This document shows, piece by piece, positions 8,472-17,446 of a stretch of DNA of 64,000 bases. Numbering within the stretch: the first letter of the stretch is position 1; each line of letters opens with the position of its first letter. A model generated the notes under the pieces. It made no database searches. It was not told the DNA's origin and saw only the letters and a list, made by a program, of their open reading frames with translations. This stretch comes from Nitratifractor salsuginis DSM 16511 (GTDB lineage Bacteria > Campylobacterota > Campylobacteria > Campylobacterales > Sulfurovaceae). The stretch is taken from the NCBI RefSeq assembly GCF_000186245.1, contig NC_014935.1:620001-684000 (forward strand), given 5' to 3'. The position numbers and the translations under genes were made by a program.

Positions 8472-8556
8472 TGTTTCTCCTTGATCTTTTTTGCTTGATA
8501 TGAATATGGCGAAAGTGTAGCACAGCCCGGAGGCGGGGGAGTTGATCTGCCTCAGC

Positions 8557-9369
8557 TCAGGCGGCTTTCGGGCCGAAACGCCGGTAGAGGGCATCGGCGA
8601 TCAACCCGGTGGCTCCGACGAGGATGATGCAGGCCCCGGAGGTGAGATCATAGCGGTAGCTGAGCCAGAGGCCCGCCAGGGTGAAGAGAGCAGCGAGCAG
8701 GGCCGAGCGGATCATCATGCCGTAGAGAGTGGAGGAGTGGTGCTGGGCGATATGGGTGGGGATGGTCATCAGTGCGATCACCAGGATCAATCCCACGACC
8801 TTTATGGCCGCAACTACGGTGAGAGCCGAGAGGATCAGCAGCAGGGTATAGAAGCGGGAGCTTGGGATGCCCCGAAGCTCGGCGTATTCACTATCGTAGC
8901 TGATTGCCAGTAGCTCCCGATACCAGCGATGGACGAAAAAGAGTACTCCCAGCAGCAAAAGGCCCATAAACCAGAGGTCCCGATGCTCCACCGCCAGGAT
9001 CGAGCCGAAGAGATAGCTCATGAGGTCTACGTTATAGCCGGGCGTCAGGTCGACGAAGATCACCCCGAGGGCCATCCCCACAGCCCAGATCATTCCGATA
9101 TAGGTATCGCTGAGATGGCGCCGGCGGAAGGTGAGCCAGGCGAGCAGCAGTGCCGTGGCGATTGTGAAGAGGGAAGCCCCCAGAAAGATGGGCAGGGAAA
9201 AATAGATCGCCAGGCCGATCCCCCCATAGGAGCTGTGGGCGATGCCGCCGGTGAGGAAAACGAGGCGGTTGACGACGATCAGCGAACCGATGATCCCCGC
9301 GGCCAGGCTCACCAGGATCCCGGCGAGTAGGGCATTTTGCATAAAGGTGTAATGGAAGATTTCAGTCAT
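8557..9369 (-). CDS. znuB: Metal ABC transporter permease (ZnuB/MntB family)
   Basis: Inner-membrane permease of the ABC-3 family, 270 residues with about 8 hydrophobic segments (for example NALLAGILVSLAAGIIG, YNVDLMSYLFGSILAV, VVAAIKVVGLILVIALM). It forms the channel of a zinc or manganese importer together with the two upstream genes. Its ATG overlaps the stop of the ATPase gene by 4 nt (ATGA), so the three genes form an operon. Zinc is favoured only because the binding protein has a His-rich loop; manganese or iron is possible. Confidence 0.88.
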   Translation of the reverse strand: MTEIFHYTFMQNALLAGILVSLAAGIIGSLIVVNRLVFLTGGIAHSSYGGIGLAIYFSLPIFLGASLFTIATALLLAWLTFRRRHLSDTYIGMIWAVGMALGVIFVDLTPGYNVDLMSYLFGSILAVEHRDLWFMGLLLLGVLFFVHRWYRELLAISYDSEYAELRGIPSSRFYTLLLILSALTVVAAIKVVGLILVIALMTIPTHIAQHHSSTLYGMMIRSALLAALFTLAGLWLSYRYDLTSGACIILVGATGLIADALYRRFGPKAA

Positions 9370-10169
9370 GAATCCTTCTCCTTTCCCCCGTGCTGTTCAC
9401 AGTCGCAGCTCTTCTGCGAAAGCATCTGCATCAGCTCCACTTCGCAGAAGTGATCTCCTTCGGGTGGTTTGAGATGGATGGGGGCGTTGCGCAGATCGTG
9501 GGTGTAGGCGGTGCGGTTGAGGTAGACCACCTTGTCGGCATAATCGGTGATCACCGAAAGATCGTGGCTGACGACAAGAATGCTGAGGTCTTTGCTCAGC
9601 TCTTTGAGCAGGGAGAAGATCTGCTGCTGCCCTTCGACATCGATGCTGGAGGTGGGTTCGTCGAGGATGAGCAGTCGGGGGTGGGCGCAGAGGGCCCGGG
9701 CGATCATAACCCGCTGGCGCTGCCCCCCGGAGAGGTCGCCGATACGGCGATGCATATAGGCTTCCATGCCCACCTTTTCCAGGGTGGAGTAGGCGCAACG
9801 CTTCTCGATATCGTTGTAGCGGACGGGGAAGAGCCGCTCCCACCAGCCTGCCGCTTCCCGATGTTGTTTGGGATTGCCCATCATCACCACGTCGAGGACC
9901 CGGATGGGGAACTCCAGATTGACGTTGGTGTTCTGGGGGACGTAGCCGATCTCTTCCCGTGCCTCTTTGGGGGATTTCCCCAGGACGGTGATCTGTCCGC
10001 TTTGGGGTTCGAACTGTCCCATGATGAGCTTGAGCAGGGTGGATTTTCCTCCGCCATTGGGTCCGATGATGGCGACGAACTCCCGCTCTCCCACTTCCAG
10101 GCTCACCTCCTTCAGGACCGGTTCCCGGTCGTAGGCGAAACTGACCTTTTCGACTTTGAGGATCTTCAT
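9366..10169 (-). CDS. znuC: Metal ABC transporter ATP-binding protein (ZnuC-like)
   Basis: Cytoplasmic ATPase of the metal importer, 267 residues from the ATG at 10169 (MKILKVEKVSF). The longer frame to 10223 overlaps znuA and is not needed. Motifs: Walker A GPNGGGKST, Q-loop YVPQNTNV, signature LSGGQRQR, Walker B LLILDEPTS and the switch His in VVSHD. The C-terminus has extra Cys/His (DCEQHGG). Overlaps of 4 nt with both neighbours show translational coupling. Confidence 0.92.
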   Translation of the reverse strand: MKILKVEKVSFAYDREPVLKEVSLEVGEREFVAIIGPNGGGKSTLLKLIMGQFEPQSGQITVLGKSPKEAREEIGYVPQNTNVNLEFPIRVLDVVMMGNPKQHREAAGWWERLFPVRYNDIEKRCAYSTLEKVGMEAYMHRRIGDLSGGQRQRVMIARALCAHPRLLILDEPTSSIDVEGQQQIFSLLKELSKDLSILVVSHDLSVITDYADKVVYLNRTAYTHDLRNAPIHLKPPEGDHFCEVELMQMLSQKSCDCEQHGGKEKDS

Positions 10170-11032
10170 GGTGCTTTCGGTCCTGCGATCGCTTCGGCGA
10201 GCTTCAGCAGTGTGGCTTCCCAATCTTCGGAGAGGGGGGAGATTTTGATGACAGGGATTCCCAACTCTTTGGCGAGAACCAAAGCGCTTTTGTCGGAAAA
10301 TTCGGGTTGGACGAAGATGGCGCGGACCTTTGCCCTTTTGGCTTCGTCGATCAGTCTCATCAGCTGTCGGGGCTTGGGCGCTTTGCCTTCGATCTGCACG
10401 GGGAGTTGGCGTAGACCGTAATCCCGGGCGAAATATCCCCAGGAGGGGTGCACGACCATAAAGGCGGTTCTCTTGGGAAGATGAGAGAGTTTGGCGGCGA
10501 TACGGCGATCCAGGGCTTTGAGACGCTCTTCGAAAGCCTGGAGATTTTTGCGATATTCGCTTGCGTGCCCGGGGTCTTCGCTCTCCAGGGCCTTTTCGAT
10601 CATCGGAGCCATCTTTTCCACATTTCTCACCGAGAGCCAGATGTGGGGATCGAGACCCTCGTTCTCGTGCCGGTGTGCTGTAGGTTCATATTTTCCGTGA
10701 TGGTGCCCGCTTTGCATTGGGATCTTTTGGACCGCTTTGGAGAGGTCGATGACCCTGAGATTCGGATTTTGGGAGAGAAAACGGGGCAGCCAGGCTTTTT
10801 CGAACTCTACACCGATGGCGAAATAGAGATCGGCATCGCTGATGGAGCGCATTTGGGAGGGTTTGGGTTCGTAACTGTGGGGAGAACTGCCCGGGGGGAC
10901 CATGACGGTGATGTCGGCATAAGGCCCGGCGATCTGTCTGACGAAATATTTCTCAGGAACGATGCTGACGACGATATCGAGTTTTGCATGCAGGAATAAA
11001 ACAGTGAAGAGAAAAAGAGACAACAATCGCAT
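10166..11032 (-). CDS. znuA: Metal ABC transporter substrate-binding protein (ZnuA-like)
   Basis: Periplasmic cluster A-I binding protein, 288 residues, with a signal peptide (MRLLSLFLFTVLFLHA). Metal-ligand candidates are His52 in GSSPHSYEP, the His of LDPHIWLS and the His of MVVHPSWGYF. A His-rich loop (SGHHHGKYEPTAHRHENEG, about residues 108-126) precedes LDPHIW, as in zinc-specific ZnuA proteins. First gene of the operon. A -10-like TATAAT lies about 30 nt upstream. Confidence 0.9.
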   Translation of the reverse strand: MRLLSLFLFTVLFLHAKLDIVVSIVPEKYFVRQIAGPYADITVMVPPGSSPHSYEPKPSQMRSISDADLYFAIGVEFEKAWLPRFLSQNPNLRVIDLSKAVQKIPMQSGHHHGKYEPTAHRHENEGLDPHIWLSVRNVEKMAPMIEKALESEDPGHASEYRKNLQAFEERLKALDRRIAAKLSHLPKRTAFMVVHPSWGYFARDYGLRQLPVQIEGKAPKPRQLMRLIDEAKRAKVRAIFVQPEFSDKSALVLAKELGIPVIKISPLSEDWEATLLKLAEAIAGPKAP

Positions 11033-11062
11033 AGGGAATTCCTCGGCTTTTATAATAGTCGG

Positions 11063-11068
11063 ATTATA
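11063..11068 (-). promoter_or_regulatory. Putative -10 box for znuACB
   Basis: TATAAT on the minus strand about 30 nt upstream of the znuA ATG. No clear Fur/Zur operator palindrome could be defined by eye. Confidence 0.4.
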
Positions 11069-11112
11069 TCCAATCAGGAGAATTGATGTCCGGGAAGAGA
11101 AACGAAAAAGAT

Positions 11113-11142
11113 GAGAAAAGGCGGGGCCTAGGTAGAGGCCCC
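11113..11142 (-). terminator. Terminator of the tRNA array
   Basis: Minus-strand stem GGGGCCT / AGGCCCC (7 bp, loop 6 nt, 11123-11142) followed by GCCTTTTCTC. It lies about 80 nt downstream of tRNA-Asp and ends the tRNA transcript. Confidence 0.65.
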
Positions 11143-11220
11143 TAAACTATTTTATAGTTTGACATAAAGGAGGAGGAATCACTATAAAATAAATCAATCA
11201 AAAGGAGAAAAAATGAATCG

Positions 11221-11297
11221 TGGCGCGGCGGACGAGACTCGAACTCGCGACCCCCTGCGTGACAGGCAGGTATTCTAACCGACTGAACTACCGCCGC
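11221..11297 (-). tRNA. tRNA-Asp (anticodon GTC)
   Basis: Acceptor GCGGCGG pairs with CCGCCGC. The anticodon arm carries CTGTCAC with anticodon GTC, and the T-arm contains GTTCGAGTC. The 3' CCA is encoded (77 nt). Last gene of a four-tRNA array. Confidence 0.95.
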
Positions 11298-11305
11298 ATC
11301 CTGGA

Positions 11306-11381
11306 TGGTGGTCGCTAGTGGACTCGAACCACTGGCATCCACCTTGTAAGGGTGGCGCTCTACCAACTGAGCTAAGCGACC
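11306..11381 (-). tRNA. tRNA-Val (anticodon TAC)
   Basis: Acceptor GGTCGCT pairs with AGCGACC, the D-arm is TAGCTCAGTTGGTAGAGC, the anticodon loop is CTTACAA with anticodon TAC, and CCA is encoded; 76 nt. Confidence 0.95.
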
Positions 11382-11404
11382 GGGCAGGCAACTCCCGAAT
11401 CTTT

Positions 11405-11480
11405 TGGCGACCCTTAGAGGATTTGAACCTCTGTGTCTACGTGGAAAACGTAGCATCCTTGGCCACTAGATGAAAGGGTC
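11405..11480 (-). tRNA. tRNA-Glu (anticodon TTC)
   Basis: Acceptor GACCCTT pairs with AAGGGTC, the anticodon stem CTACG/CGTAG encloses the loop TTTTCCA with anticodon TTC, and CCA is encoded; 76 nt. Confidence 0.94.
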
Positions 11481-11518
11481 ATCTAGTCCAAACAGTCATC
11501 AAAAAAGTTGTTACCTGG

Positions 11519-11594
11519 TGGTGACCCGTCTTGGATTCGAACCAAGGGCCCACTCCTTAAAAGGGAGTTGCTCTACCAACTGAGCTAACGGGTC
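11519..11594 (-). tRNA. tRNA-Lys (anticodon TTT)
   Basis: Acceptor GACCCGT pairs with ACGGGTC, the D-arm is TAGCTCAGTTGGTAGAGC, the anticodon loop is CTTTTAA with anticodon TTT, and CCA is encoded; 76 nt. First gene of the array, 62 nt after the stop of cinA. Confidence 0.95.
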
Positions 11595-11656
11595 GTAAAC
11601 AAAAAGCCGTTAGTGGCTTTAAGTGGGCAGAATTATAGCCCACAATTTTTCCCCTG

Positions 11657-12811
11657 TCAAGAGTTTTCGGAAAAAAATTTGAAAATTTTTTCTTTTTCGT
11701 TTCGCACGATAAATGAGAGGGCGTAGAGGACGCTTTGATCCTGGATGGCGTTGCGGTCTCCGTGGAGCTGCAGGCGGGCGGTATGGGGCCCCCGGGCATC
11801 TCGAAGGCAGAGGTAGACGGTGCCGACCGGTTTGCCCGGGACGGCTCCCGTGGGGCCGGCAATCCCGCTGATGGCGACGGCGAGATCGGCGGGGACTCGC
11901 TCTCTGGCTCCGGCCGCCATCTCCAGCACGCACTCCCGGCTCACGGCGCCGTAGTCTCTCAGGGTCTCCTCTCGGACGCCCAGCCATCCGCTCTTGATCC
12001 GGTTGGCATAGGTGACGTAGCTTCCTTCCAGGATGTCGGAAGCGCCGGGTTCGGAGGTAAAGGTCGCAGCCAGGCGTCCGCCGGTGCAGCTCTCGGCGAA
12101 GGTGATCTTGCGGCCGGTCGCCGAAAAGTATTGAATGAGGGATTCGACGAGGGAGGGCCCCGGGATCATCTGCTCTTGCCAGGGGGCCAGGGAAGCTTCG
12201 AGATCATCGAGGGACTCTTCCCCCCGGAGTTCCAGGCGATACCATCCCGGCAGGATCGGGACGATGCCGAGATTTTCGACTTCACGCAAGGCCAATTCCC
12301 TCAAAGCCTGGGGAAGTCGCTCGGATTCACGCAGCGGGTCGACAATCCCCAGGTCTTCGGGAAGCGGGTCGGTCTCGGTGAAGAAGTGATAGATGCGATG
12401 GGCGACGGGCTCCAGGAGGATGGGCGGCAGAGTTTGCCAGGGGAGGAGCCGCAGGACGTTGACGGCGCGTCCCTGGAGGCGGTAGCGATAGCTGTCGGGC
12501 TCTACCGCTTCGGCGGAGGCGGGGAGGAGCATCCCCTCCCGGGTCTCGAGGGCCTCATTGCCCAGGGTGCAGAGTATCCGGCCCGCCAGGGCGAAGCTCT
12601 CCTCCGTGGCGGCGATCAACAGATCCCCCCTGGGTTCCTCCAGGATCTTTTGGAGCAGGAGAGGCAGATCGGGATCCAAGGGTTTTATCCTGAGCTCCCG
12701 GACAGGCTTCAGTCCTTTTTGTGCCAGAGCTCTGTGCAGATAGGCAGGCAGGGTCGGGTGGGCGGAGAGGGATTCTCCAAGATAGAGCAGGGTCAATCCA
12801 CGGGGCATCAT
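11657..12811 (-). CDS. cinA: CinA family protein (C-terminal nicotinamide-nucleotide amidase domain)
   Basis: 384-residue protein. The C-terminal 150 residues are a clear CinA/PncC domain (TFAESCTGGRLAATFTSEPGAS..., GAVSRECVLEMAAGAR, VAISGIAGPTG, KPVGTVYLCL), which deamidates NMN to NaMN in pyridine nucleotide recycling. The N-terminal half would be the molybdopterin-binding-like (COG1058) domain, but its motifs are weakly preserved, so that domain may be divergent or inactive. AAGGAGAAATG places the start at the first or second of two ATGs. It lies upstream of the tRNA array on the same strand. Confidence 0.82.
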   Translation of the reverse strand: MMPRGLTLLYLGESLSAHPTLPAYLHRALAQKGLKPVRELRIKPLDPDLPLLLQKILEEPRGDLLIAATEESFALAGRILCTLGNEALETREGMLLPASAEAVEPDSYRYRLQGRAVNVLRLLPWQTLPPILLEPVAHRIYHFFTETDPLPEDLGIVDPLRESERLPQALRELALREVENLGIVPILPGWYRLELRGEESLDDLEASLAPWQEQMIPGPSLVESLIQYFSATGRKITFAESCTGGRLAATFTSEPGASDILEGSYVTYANRIKSGWLGVREETLRDYGAVSRECVLEMAAGARERVPADLAVAISGIAGPTGAVPGKPVGTVYLCLRDARGPHTARLQLHGDRNAIQDQSVLYALSFIVRNEKEKIFKFFSENS

Positions 12812-12892
12812 TTCTCCTTTGGAGTATCGGTTTGCTATACATTGTGGAGTAATTGGGCCATTCTGTCAAGAGGAGGCCGGAGATGAACTCGA

Positions 12893-12898
12893 TATAAT
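12893..12898 (+). promoter_or_regulatory. Putative -10 box for galU
   Basis: TATAAT about 36 nt upstream of the galU start, in the divergent gap with cinA. Confidence 0.45.
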
Positions 12899-12933
12899 CC
12901 CCACAATAAACGCTCAAAATACAAGGTAATGTG

Positions 12934-13761
12934 ATGATCCGAAAATGCCTCTTCCCGGCGGCGGGCTACGGGACCCGCTTTCTGCCGGCGACCAAAGCGA
13001 CCCCCAAAGAGATGCTTCCCATCCTGACCAAGCCTCTGATCCAGTATGGAGTCGAAGAGGCCCTGGCGGCGGGGATTCACACGATGGCTATCGTCACCGG
13101 CCGGGGCAAGCGCGCCATCGAAGACCATTTCGATATCTCCTACGAGCTGGAGCATCAGATCAAAGGGACGAGCAAAGAGCCCCTTCTTCGTGAAATTCGT
13201 GACGTGATCGAGCATTGTACCTTCTCCTATACCCGACAAAAAGAGATGAAAGGGTTGGGACACGCCATTCTCACCGGAGAGACCCTGATTGGTCAGGAAC
13301 CCTTTGCCGTGATCCTGGCCGATGACCTTTGTGATCACGAGGAAGGGGATCCGGTCCTCAAGCAGATGGTGGAGCTTTTCAACCGTTTTCGATGCTCCAT
13401 CGTCGCCATCGAAGAGGTTCCTGCCGATCAGACCCACAAATACGGCATTATCGCCGGCGAAGAGATCGAAGAGGGGATCTATCGTGTGCAGAATATGGTG
13501 GAGAAGCCCGACCCCAAAAAGGCCCCAAGCAACCTGGCCATTATCGGCCGCTACATCCTTACTCCCGACATTTTTGACAAAATACGCCGAACGAAGCCCG
13601 GCAAAGGAGGGGAGATCCAAATCACCGATGCTTTGCTCAAGCAAGCGGGTGAGGGAAGGGTGATCGCCTACCGTTTCAAAGGCAGACGTTTCGATTGCGG
13701 ATCGGTGGACGGATTCGTGGAAGCGACGAACCACTTTTATGAGAAGTACCGGGCTAAGTAG
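12934..13761 (+). CDS. galU: UTP--glucose-1-phosphate uridylyltransferase
   Basis: Makes UDP-glucose from UTP and glucose-1-phosphate for envelope polysaccharides. It has the GalU N-terminal nucleotide motif FPAAGYGTRFLPATKATPK, ILADDLCD with the metal Asp, and the sugar-binding block VEKPDPKKAPSNLAIIGRY. About 275 residues, the usual length. ATG 12934 is preferred over the GTG 3 bases earlier because AAGG lies 7 nt before it. Heptamer arrays follow in the gap after the gene. Confidence 0.95.
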   Translation: MIRKCLFPAAGYGTRFLPATKATPKEMLPILTKPLIQYGVEEALAAGIHTMAIVTGRGKRAIEDHFDISYELEHQIKGTSKEPLLREIRDVIEHCTFSYTRQKEMKGLGHAILTGETLIGQEPFAVILADDLCDHEEGDPVLKQMVELFNRFRCSIVAIEEVPADQTHKYGIIAGEEIEEGIYRVQNMVEKPDPKKAPSNLAIIGRYILTPDIFDKIRRTKPGKGGEIQITDALLKQAGEGRVIAYRFKGRRFDCGSVDGFVEATNHFYEKYRAK

Positions 13762-13770
13762 GAAAGTATA

Positions 13771-13812
13771 ATGGAGAATGGAAAATTGAGGATGGAGAAT
13801 GGAGAATTTTGG
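13771..13812 (+). repeat. ATGGAGA heptamer array ending in ATTTTGG
   Basis: Six consecutive 7-bp units: ATGGAGA, ATGGAAA, ATTGAGG, ATGGAGA, ATGGAGA, ATTTTGG. The last unit is in register and is the same word that ends the unrelated ACTAGTA array at 40544-40550. A small stem AGAGAG/CTCTCT lies just downstream. Confidence 0.85.
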
Positions 13813-13889
13813 AGTAAGAGAGGCTTTTATGCTCTCTGGATGATTCTCATCCGGTTTTTCAATAGACAAACAACCAAACAATAAAACTT

Positions 13890-13913
13890 CTCAACACTCA
13901 ACACTCAACTCTC
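13890..13913 (+). repeat. CTCAACA heptamer array
   Basis: CTCAACA, CTCAACA, CTCAACT and a partial CTCC in tandem. With the array at 13771 it brackets a roughly 75-bp spacer without a gene; together they fill the galU-ileS gap. Confidence 0.8.
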
Positions 13914-13992
13914 CCAATGACCAGTGACCTTATGCCCTTTTTGATAAAGGTGCCGCAGAGTGGTGCGGAGATGCCCATTTCCTGAGAGATTT

Positions 13993-14020
13993 TTGCTCCT
14001 AAACCTCTTTAAGATATAAT
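13993..14020 (+). promoter_or_regulatory. Putative ileS promoter
   Basis: TTGCTC and TATAAT separated by 16 nt, 35 nt upstream of the ileS ATG. Confidence 0.55.
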
Positions 14021-14055
14021 CCCCTCAATTTCATAAGCTCCAAGGATGTGCCCAG

Positions 14056-16812
14056 ATGGATTACAAAGAGACTTTGCTGCTTCCTAAAACCGATTTCCCT
14101 ATGCGGGGAAATCTTCCGAAAAACGAGCCCCTTCGCTATACCAAATGGTTTGAAGAGGGCGCCTACGATCGGATGAAAGCCAACCGTGAGGGGCGTAAGA
14201 TGTTTACCCTCCACGACGGCCCTCCCTACGCCAACGGCGAGATCCACATCGGCCACGCCCTCAATAAGATCCTCAAAGACATCATCGTCAAACACCACTA
14301 CTTCCAGGGTGAAGCGGTACGCTACACCCCGGGCTGGGATTGCCACGGCTTGCCCATCGAACAGAAGGTCGAGGAGCGCATCGGCAAAGCGAAAAAAGAT
14401 GCGATGCCCGTCAGTGAGTTTCGGGCACTCTGCCGGGAGCATGCCGCCAAATACATCGAGATCCAAAAAGAGGGTTTCAAATCCCTGGGGGTCATCGGCG
14501 ACTGGGAAAACCCCTACGTGACGATGGATTTCGCCTTCGAGGCCAACATTTACCGCACCCTCTGCGACGTGGCCAAAAAGGGACTGCTGGTGGAGCGCAA
14601 CAAGCCGGTCTACTGGTCCTGGGCGGCCGAGAGCGCCCTGGCCGATGCCGAGGTGGAGTATAAGGACAAAGAGGATTACTCCATCTATGTCGCTTTCGAA
14701 CTTTCCGACAAGGCCAAGGAGGAGCTGGATATCCACGGCAAAGCAGCGGTGGTGATCTGGACCACGACCCCCTGGACCCTGCCCGCCAATACCGGGATCG
14801 CCCTAGCGCCCGAAGAGAATTACGTGCTCACCGACGACGGGTACATCGTGGCCGAGAGCCGCTACGACGCCCTGATCGAGGAGGGAGTGGTCTCGGGCCA
14901 CGCCGTGCGCAGATTCTCGGCCAAAGAGTTGGAGAACAAGCTGGCCATCAACCCCCTTAATGGCCGGCCCTCCCAGATCATCCTGGGCGAGCATGTGGAG
15001 CTCGACGGCGGGACCGGAGCGGTTCACACCGCCCCCGGCCACGGAGAGGATGACTATTTTGCCGGGCTCAAATACGGCTTGGAAGTCTTGATGCCGGTCG
15101 ATGACCAGGGACGCTACGACGAGAGCATCGTAGGCCATCAGCTCCTCCCCGAGCCGGAGAAGTTCGTGGGGATGCATATCTTTGACGCCAACGAAAAGAT
15201 TCTGGAACTCCTGGGGGACGCACTGCTCAAATCGAGCAAGTTCACCCACTCCTACCCCCACTGTTGGCGGACCAAGAAGCCGGTGATCTACCGGGCGACC
15301 AAGCAGTGGTTCATCGCGGTGGATGCCAAGCCGGAGGGGTCCGAAGAGACCCTGCGCGGCCTGGCGCTCAAGGGGATCAAGGAGACAACCTTCTACCCCG
15401 ATTGGGGACGCAACCGCCTGCGCTCGATGGTTGAGGGGCGGCCCGACTGGTGTATCTCCCGCCAGCGTACCTGGGGAGTGCCCATCGCCTTTTTCCGGGT
15501 CAAAAAGACCAAAGAGGTGATCCTGGACGAAAAGGTGCTCAACTTCATCGCCGCCATCTTCGAGCGAGAGGGGTGCGACGCCTGGTACGACCGCCCCATC
15601 GAAGAGCTCCTCTATCCCGGCAGCGGCTACAAACCCGAAGAGCTGGAGAAGGTCAACGACATCCTCGACGTCTGGTTTGACAGCGGTTCGACCTGGAACG
15701 CCGTGCTCAAATCCCGCCGCTACGACGCCGGAGAATTCCCCGCCGATATGTATCTGGAGGGGAGCGACCAGCACCGGGGTTGGTTCCAGAGCTCTCTGCT
15801 GCTGAGTTCGGCGATCAATTTCCATCCCCCCTACCGCTCCATCCTCACCCACGGCTTCACCGTCGATGAGAACGGGGAGAAGATGTCCAAATCGAGGGGC
15901 AACGTCGTTGCGCCCCAGAAGGTCACCCAGCAGTTCGGTTCGGAAATCCTGCGGCTCTGGGTGGCGCTGAGCGACTATCAGAGCGACTTGAAGATCAGCG
16001 ACGGCATCCTCAAGCAGACGGCAGAGCAGTATCGCAAGATCCGCAATACCTTCCGCTTCCTCTTGGCCAATGTCAACGATCTCAAGGCCCTGCGCCCCGT
16101 CGAAGAGCTGGGAGAGCTGGACCGCTGGATCCTCGCCGAAGCGGGCGAAGTCTTCGCCGAGGTCAAAGGCTCCTTCGACGCTTATGAATTCTCCCGGGGA
16201 TTCTCACGGCTCAACAATTTCCTGACCAATGAGCTCAGCGGGATCTATATGGATATCTCCAAAGACCGGCTCTACTGTGACGCTCCCGACGCTCCCGGCC
16301 GCCGGGGTGCCCAGACGGCGATGGCGATGATCGCCCGCAGTATGCTGGCCCTGATCGCCCCCACGCTCACCTATACCGCCGACGAGGTGTTGGAGTATGC
16401 GCCGGCGGTGATCAAAGGGGAGTGGAACGACGTCTTCGATATGGAGTATACGCCGCTGCCCGAGCTGAGCAAGCCCTTCGACGACGGAGTGCTCCTGGCG
16501 GCCAGAGAAGCTTTCAGCGAAGCGGTGGACTGGCTCAAGAAGGAGAAGGTGATCAAAGCGACCCTGGAGCTGGCCATTGCCGGTCCGGTGGAGCAGTTAC
16601 CGCTTCAGAATCCCAAGGATCTGGAAGATTGGTTCGTGGTCAGTGCCGTGGCACCGGAGTTGGAGACCGAAGAGTTGGGGAGTTTCAGTGTGGACGATCT
16701 GCGCTTTACGATCCATCGGGCTCCGGCACAGAAATGCCCCCGCTGCTGGCGCTACAGTTCTACCGGTGAAGAGAAGCTCTGCGAGCGCTGCGCCGAGGTG
16801 ATGGATGCCTGA
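14056..16812 (+). CDS. ileS: Isoleucyl-tRNA synthetase
   Basis: Class I aminoacyl-tRNA synthetase charging tRNA-Ile, 918 residues, normal length. It has the HIGH motif in [27 protein letters not shown], the editing domain with the [13 protein letters not shown] block, the KMSKS loop in [10 protein letters not shown], and the C-terminal zinc-binding site CPRCWRY...CERC, which marks the bacterial-type enzyme. The stop overlaps the start of a small membrane-protein gene by 8 nt. Confidence 0.97.
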   Translation: MDYKETLLLPKTDFPMRGNLPKNEPLRYTKWFEEGAYDRMKANREGRKMFTLHDGPPYANGEIHIGHALNKILKDIIVKHHYFQGEAVRYTPGWDCHGLPIEQKVEERIGKAKKDAMPVSEFRALCREHAAKYIEIQKEGFKSLGVIGDWENPYVTMDFAFEANIYRTLCDVAKKGLLVERNKPVYWSWAAESALADAEVEYKDKEDYSIYVAFELSDKAKEELDIHGKAAVVIWTTTPWTLPANTGIALAPEENYVLTDDGYIVAESRYDALIEEGVVSGHAVRRFSAKELENKLAINPLNGRPSQIILGEHVELDGGTGAVHTAPGHGEDDYFAGLKYGLEVLMPVDDQGRYDESIVGHQLLPEPEKFVGMHIFDANEKILELLGDALLKSSKFTHSYPHCWRTKKPVIYRATKQWFIAVDAKPEGSEETLRGLALKGIKETTFYPDWGRNRLRSMVEGRPDWCISRQRTWGVPIAFFRVKKTKEVILDEKVLNFIAAIFEREGCDAWYDRPIEELLYPGSGYKPEELEKVNDILDVWFDSGSTWNAVLKSRRYDAGEFPADMYLEGSDQHRGWFQSSLLLSSAINFHPPYRSILTHGFTVDENGEKMSKSRGNVVAPQKVTQQFGSEILRLWVALSDYQSDLKISDGILKQTAEQYRKIRNTFRFLLANVNDLKALRPVEELGELDRWILAEAGEVFAEVKGSFDAYEFSRGFSRLNNFLTNELSGIYMDISKDRLYCDAPDAPGRRGAQTAMAMIARSMLALIAPTLTYTADEVLEYAPAVIKGEWNDVFDMEYTPLPELSKPFDDGVLLAAREAFSEAVDWLKKEKVIKATLELAIAGPVEQLPLQNPKDLEDWFVVSAVAPELETEELGSFSVDDLRFTIHRAPAQKCPRCWRYSSTGEEKLCERCAEVMDA

Positions 16813-16927
16813 TCTCTCCCAGCCCGTCACTCCGGGAGTCATCATCGGCTCCATCGGATTCATCGCGCTCTGTGTCGTGATCGGTTTGGGGGTAGTGGCC
16901 TATTACAAGAAGAGAATTAAGCGTTGA
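16805..16927 (+). CDS. Small single-pass membrane protein
   Basis: A 40-residue [14 protein letters not shown] then a hydrophobic segment of about 22 residues ([20 protein letters not shown]), ending AYYKKRIKR. The positive C-terminus predicts an N-out, C-in inner-membrane protein. It overlaps the ileS stop by 8 nt, which suggests translational coupling. Its TGA stop (16925-16927) lies in a heptamer repeat. No family is recognised. Confidence 0.55.
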   Translation: MPDLSQPVTPGVIIGSIGFIALCVVIGLGVVAYYKKRIKR

Positions 16928-16983
16928 ACGCTGAGGGTTGAAAGGGCCGCCTTCGGCAGCAAACCGAAATTTCTATTTATTAT
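16923..16983 (+). repeat. Composite element: GTTGAAC array, hairpin, inverted AATTTCGG
   Basis: Units GTTGAAC, GCTGAGG and GTTGAAA are followed by GCCGCC-TTC-GGCAGC (3-nt loop, one mismatch) and then CCGAAATTTC, the reverse complement of GAAATTTCGG seen at 42303 and 56158. Same architecture as 41079-41205 but shorter. Confidence 0.7.
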
Positions 16984-17386
16984 TTTCTACTTTTTTCTCG
17001 TTTCCTTCATTTTCTTCCAAACCTACTGCTGAAAAGACTTCGGAGAAGGCTTTGCGCACGGCGCTGGGCCCCTGGGAAGGGTCCCGGTGGATCTTGGTCG
17101 ATTCGAAGACCTGCATCGCTTTGCTGTGACGATACTTCTCGTTGGCTTTTTCCCGCTCTTTTACCTCTTTGACCATCTTTTTATACTCTTGTTTCTCCGC
17201 TTCGGTCGCGTTCTTTTCATTGAAGAAGGGAAGGGTGCCGAAGATACTGGGGCCCTCTTTGAGGGTACGGTGAGGAAGTTTGGTCGATTCGAAAACCGCC
17301 AGCGGGGCGCTGATGGGGCGGGCGGTGAGCATCGTGAACGAAGCGGCGATCAAGACAAAAAGAATTTTTTTTGACGAGCTGGGCAT
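16973..17386 (-). CDS. Hypothetical exported protein
   Basis: 137 residues with a signal peptide (KKILFVLIAASFTMLTARPISA) and a charged, helical, probably coiled-coil middle (EKQEYKKMVKEVKEREKANEK). A short motif is repeated: VFESTKLPHRTLKEGPS near the N-terminus and VFESTKIHRDPSQGPS later, so the protein may be an internal duplication. No family is recognised. The 3' end overlaps the composite repeat. Confidence 0.6.
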   Translation of the reverse strand: MPSSSKKILFVLIAASFTMLTARPISAPLAVFESTKLPHRTLKEGPSIFGTLPFFNEKNATEAEKQEYKKMVKEVKEREKANEKYRHSKAMQVFESTKIHRDPSQGPSAVRKAFSEVFSAVGLEENEGNEKKVENNK

Positions 17387-17446
17387 GGATCCAGTCCTTT
17401 TTTGAGAACTATCATACCCTAAAGGGACTCAGAGAACAAAGCTCCC

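Noticed and set aside
8097-8594. Longer version of the IS-truncated gene starting at 8594
   Set aside because: The extra N-terminal codons have no ribosome-binding site and include the region between divergent signals; AAGGAG precedes ATG 8471.
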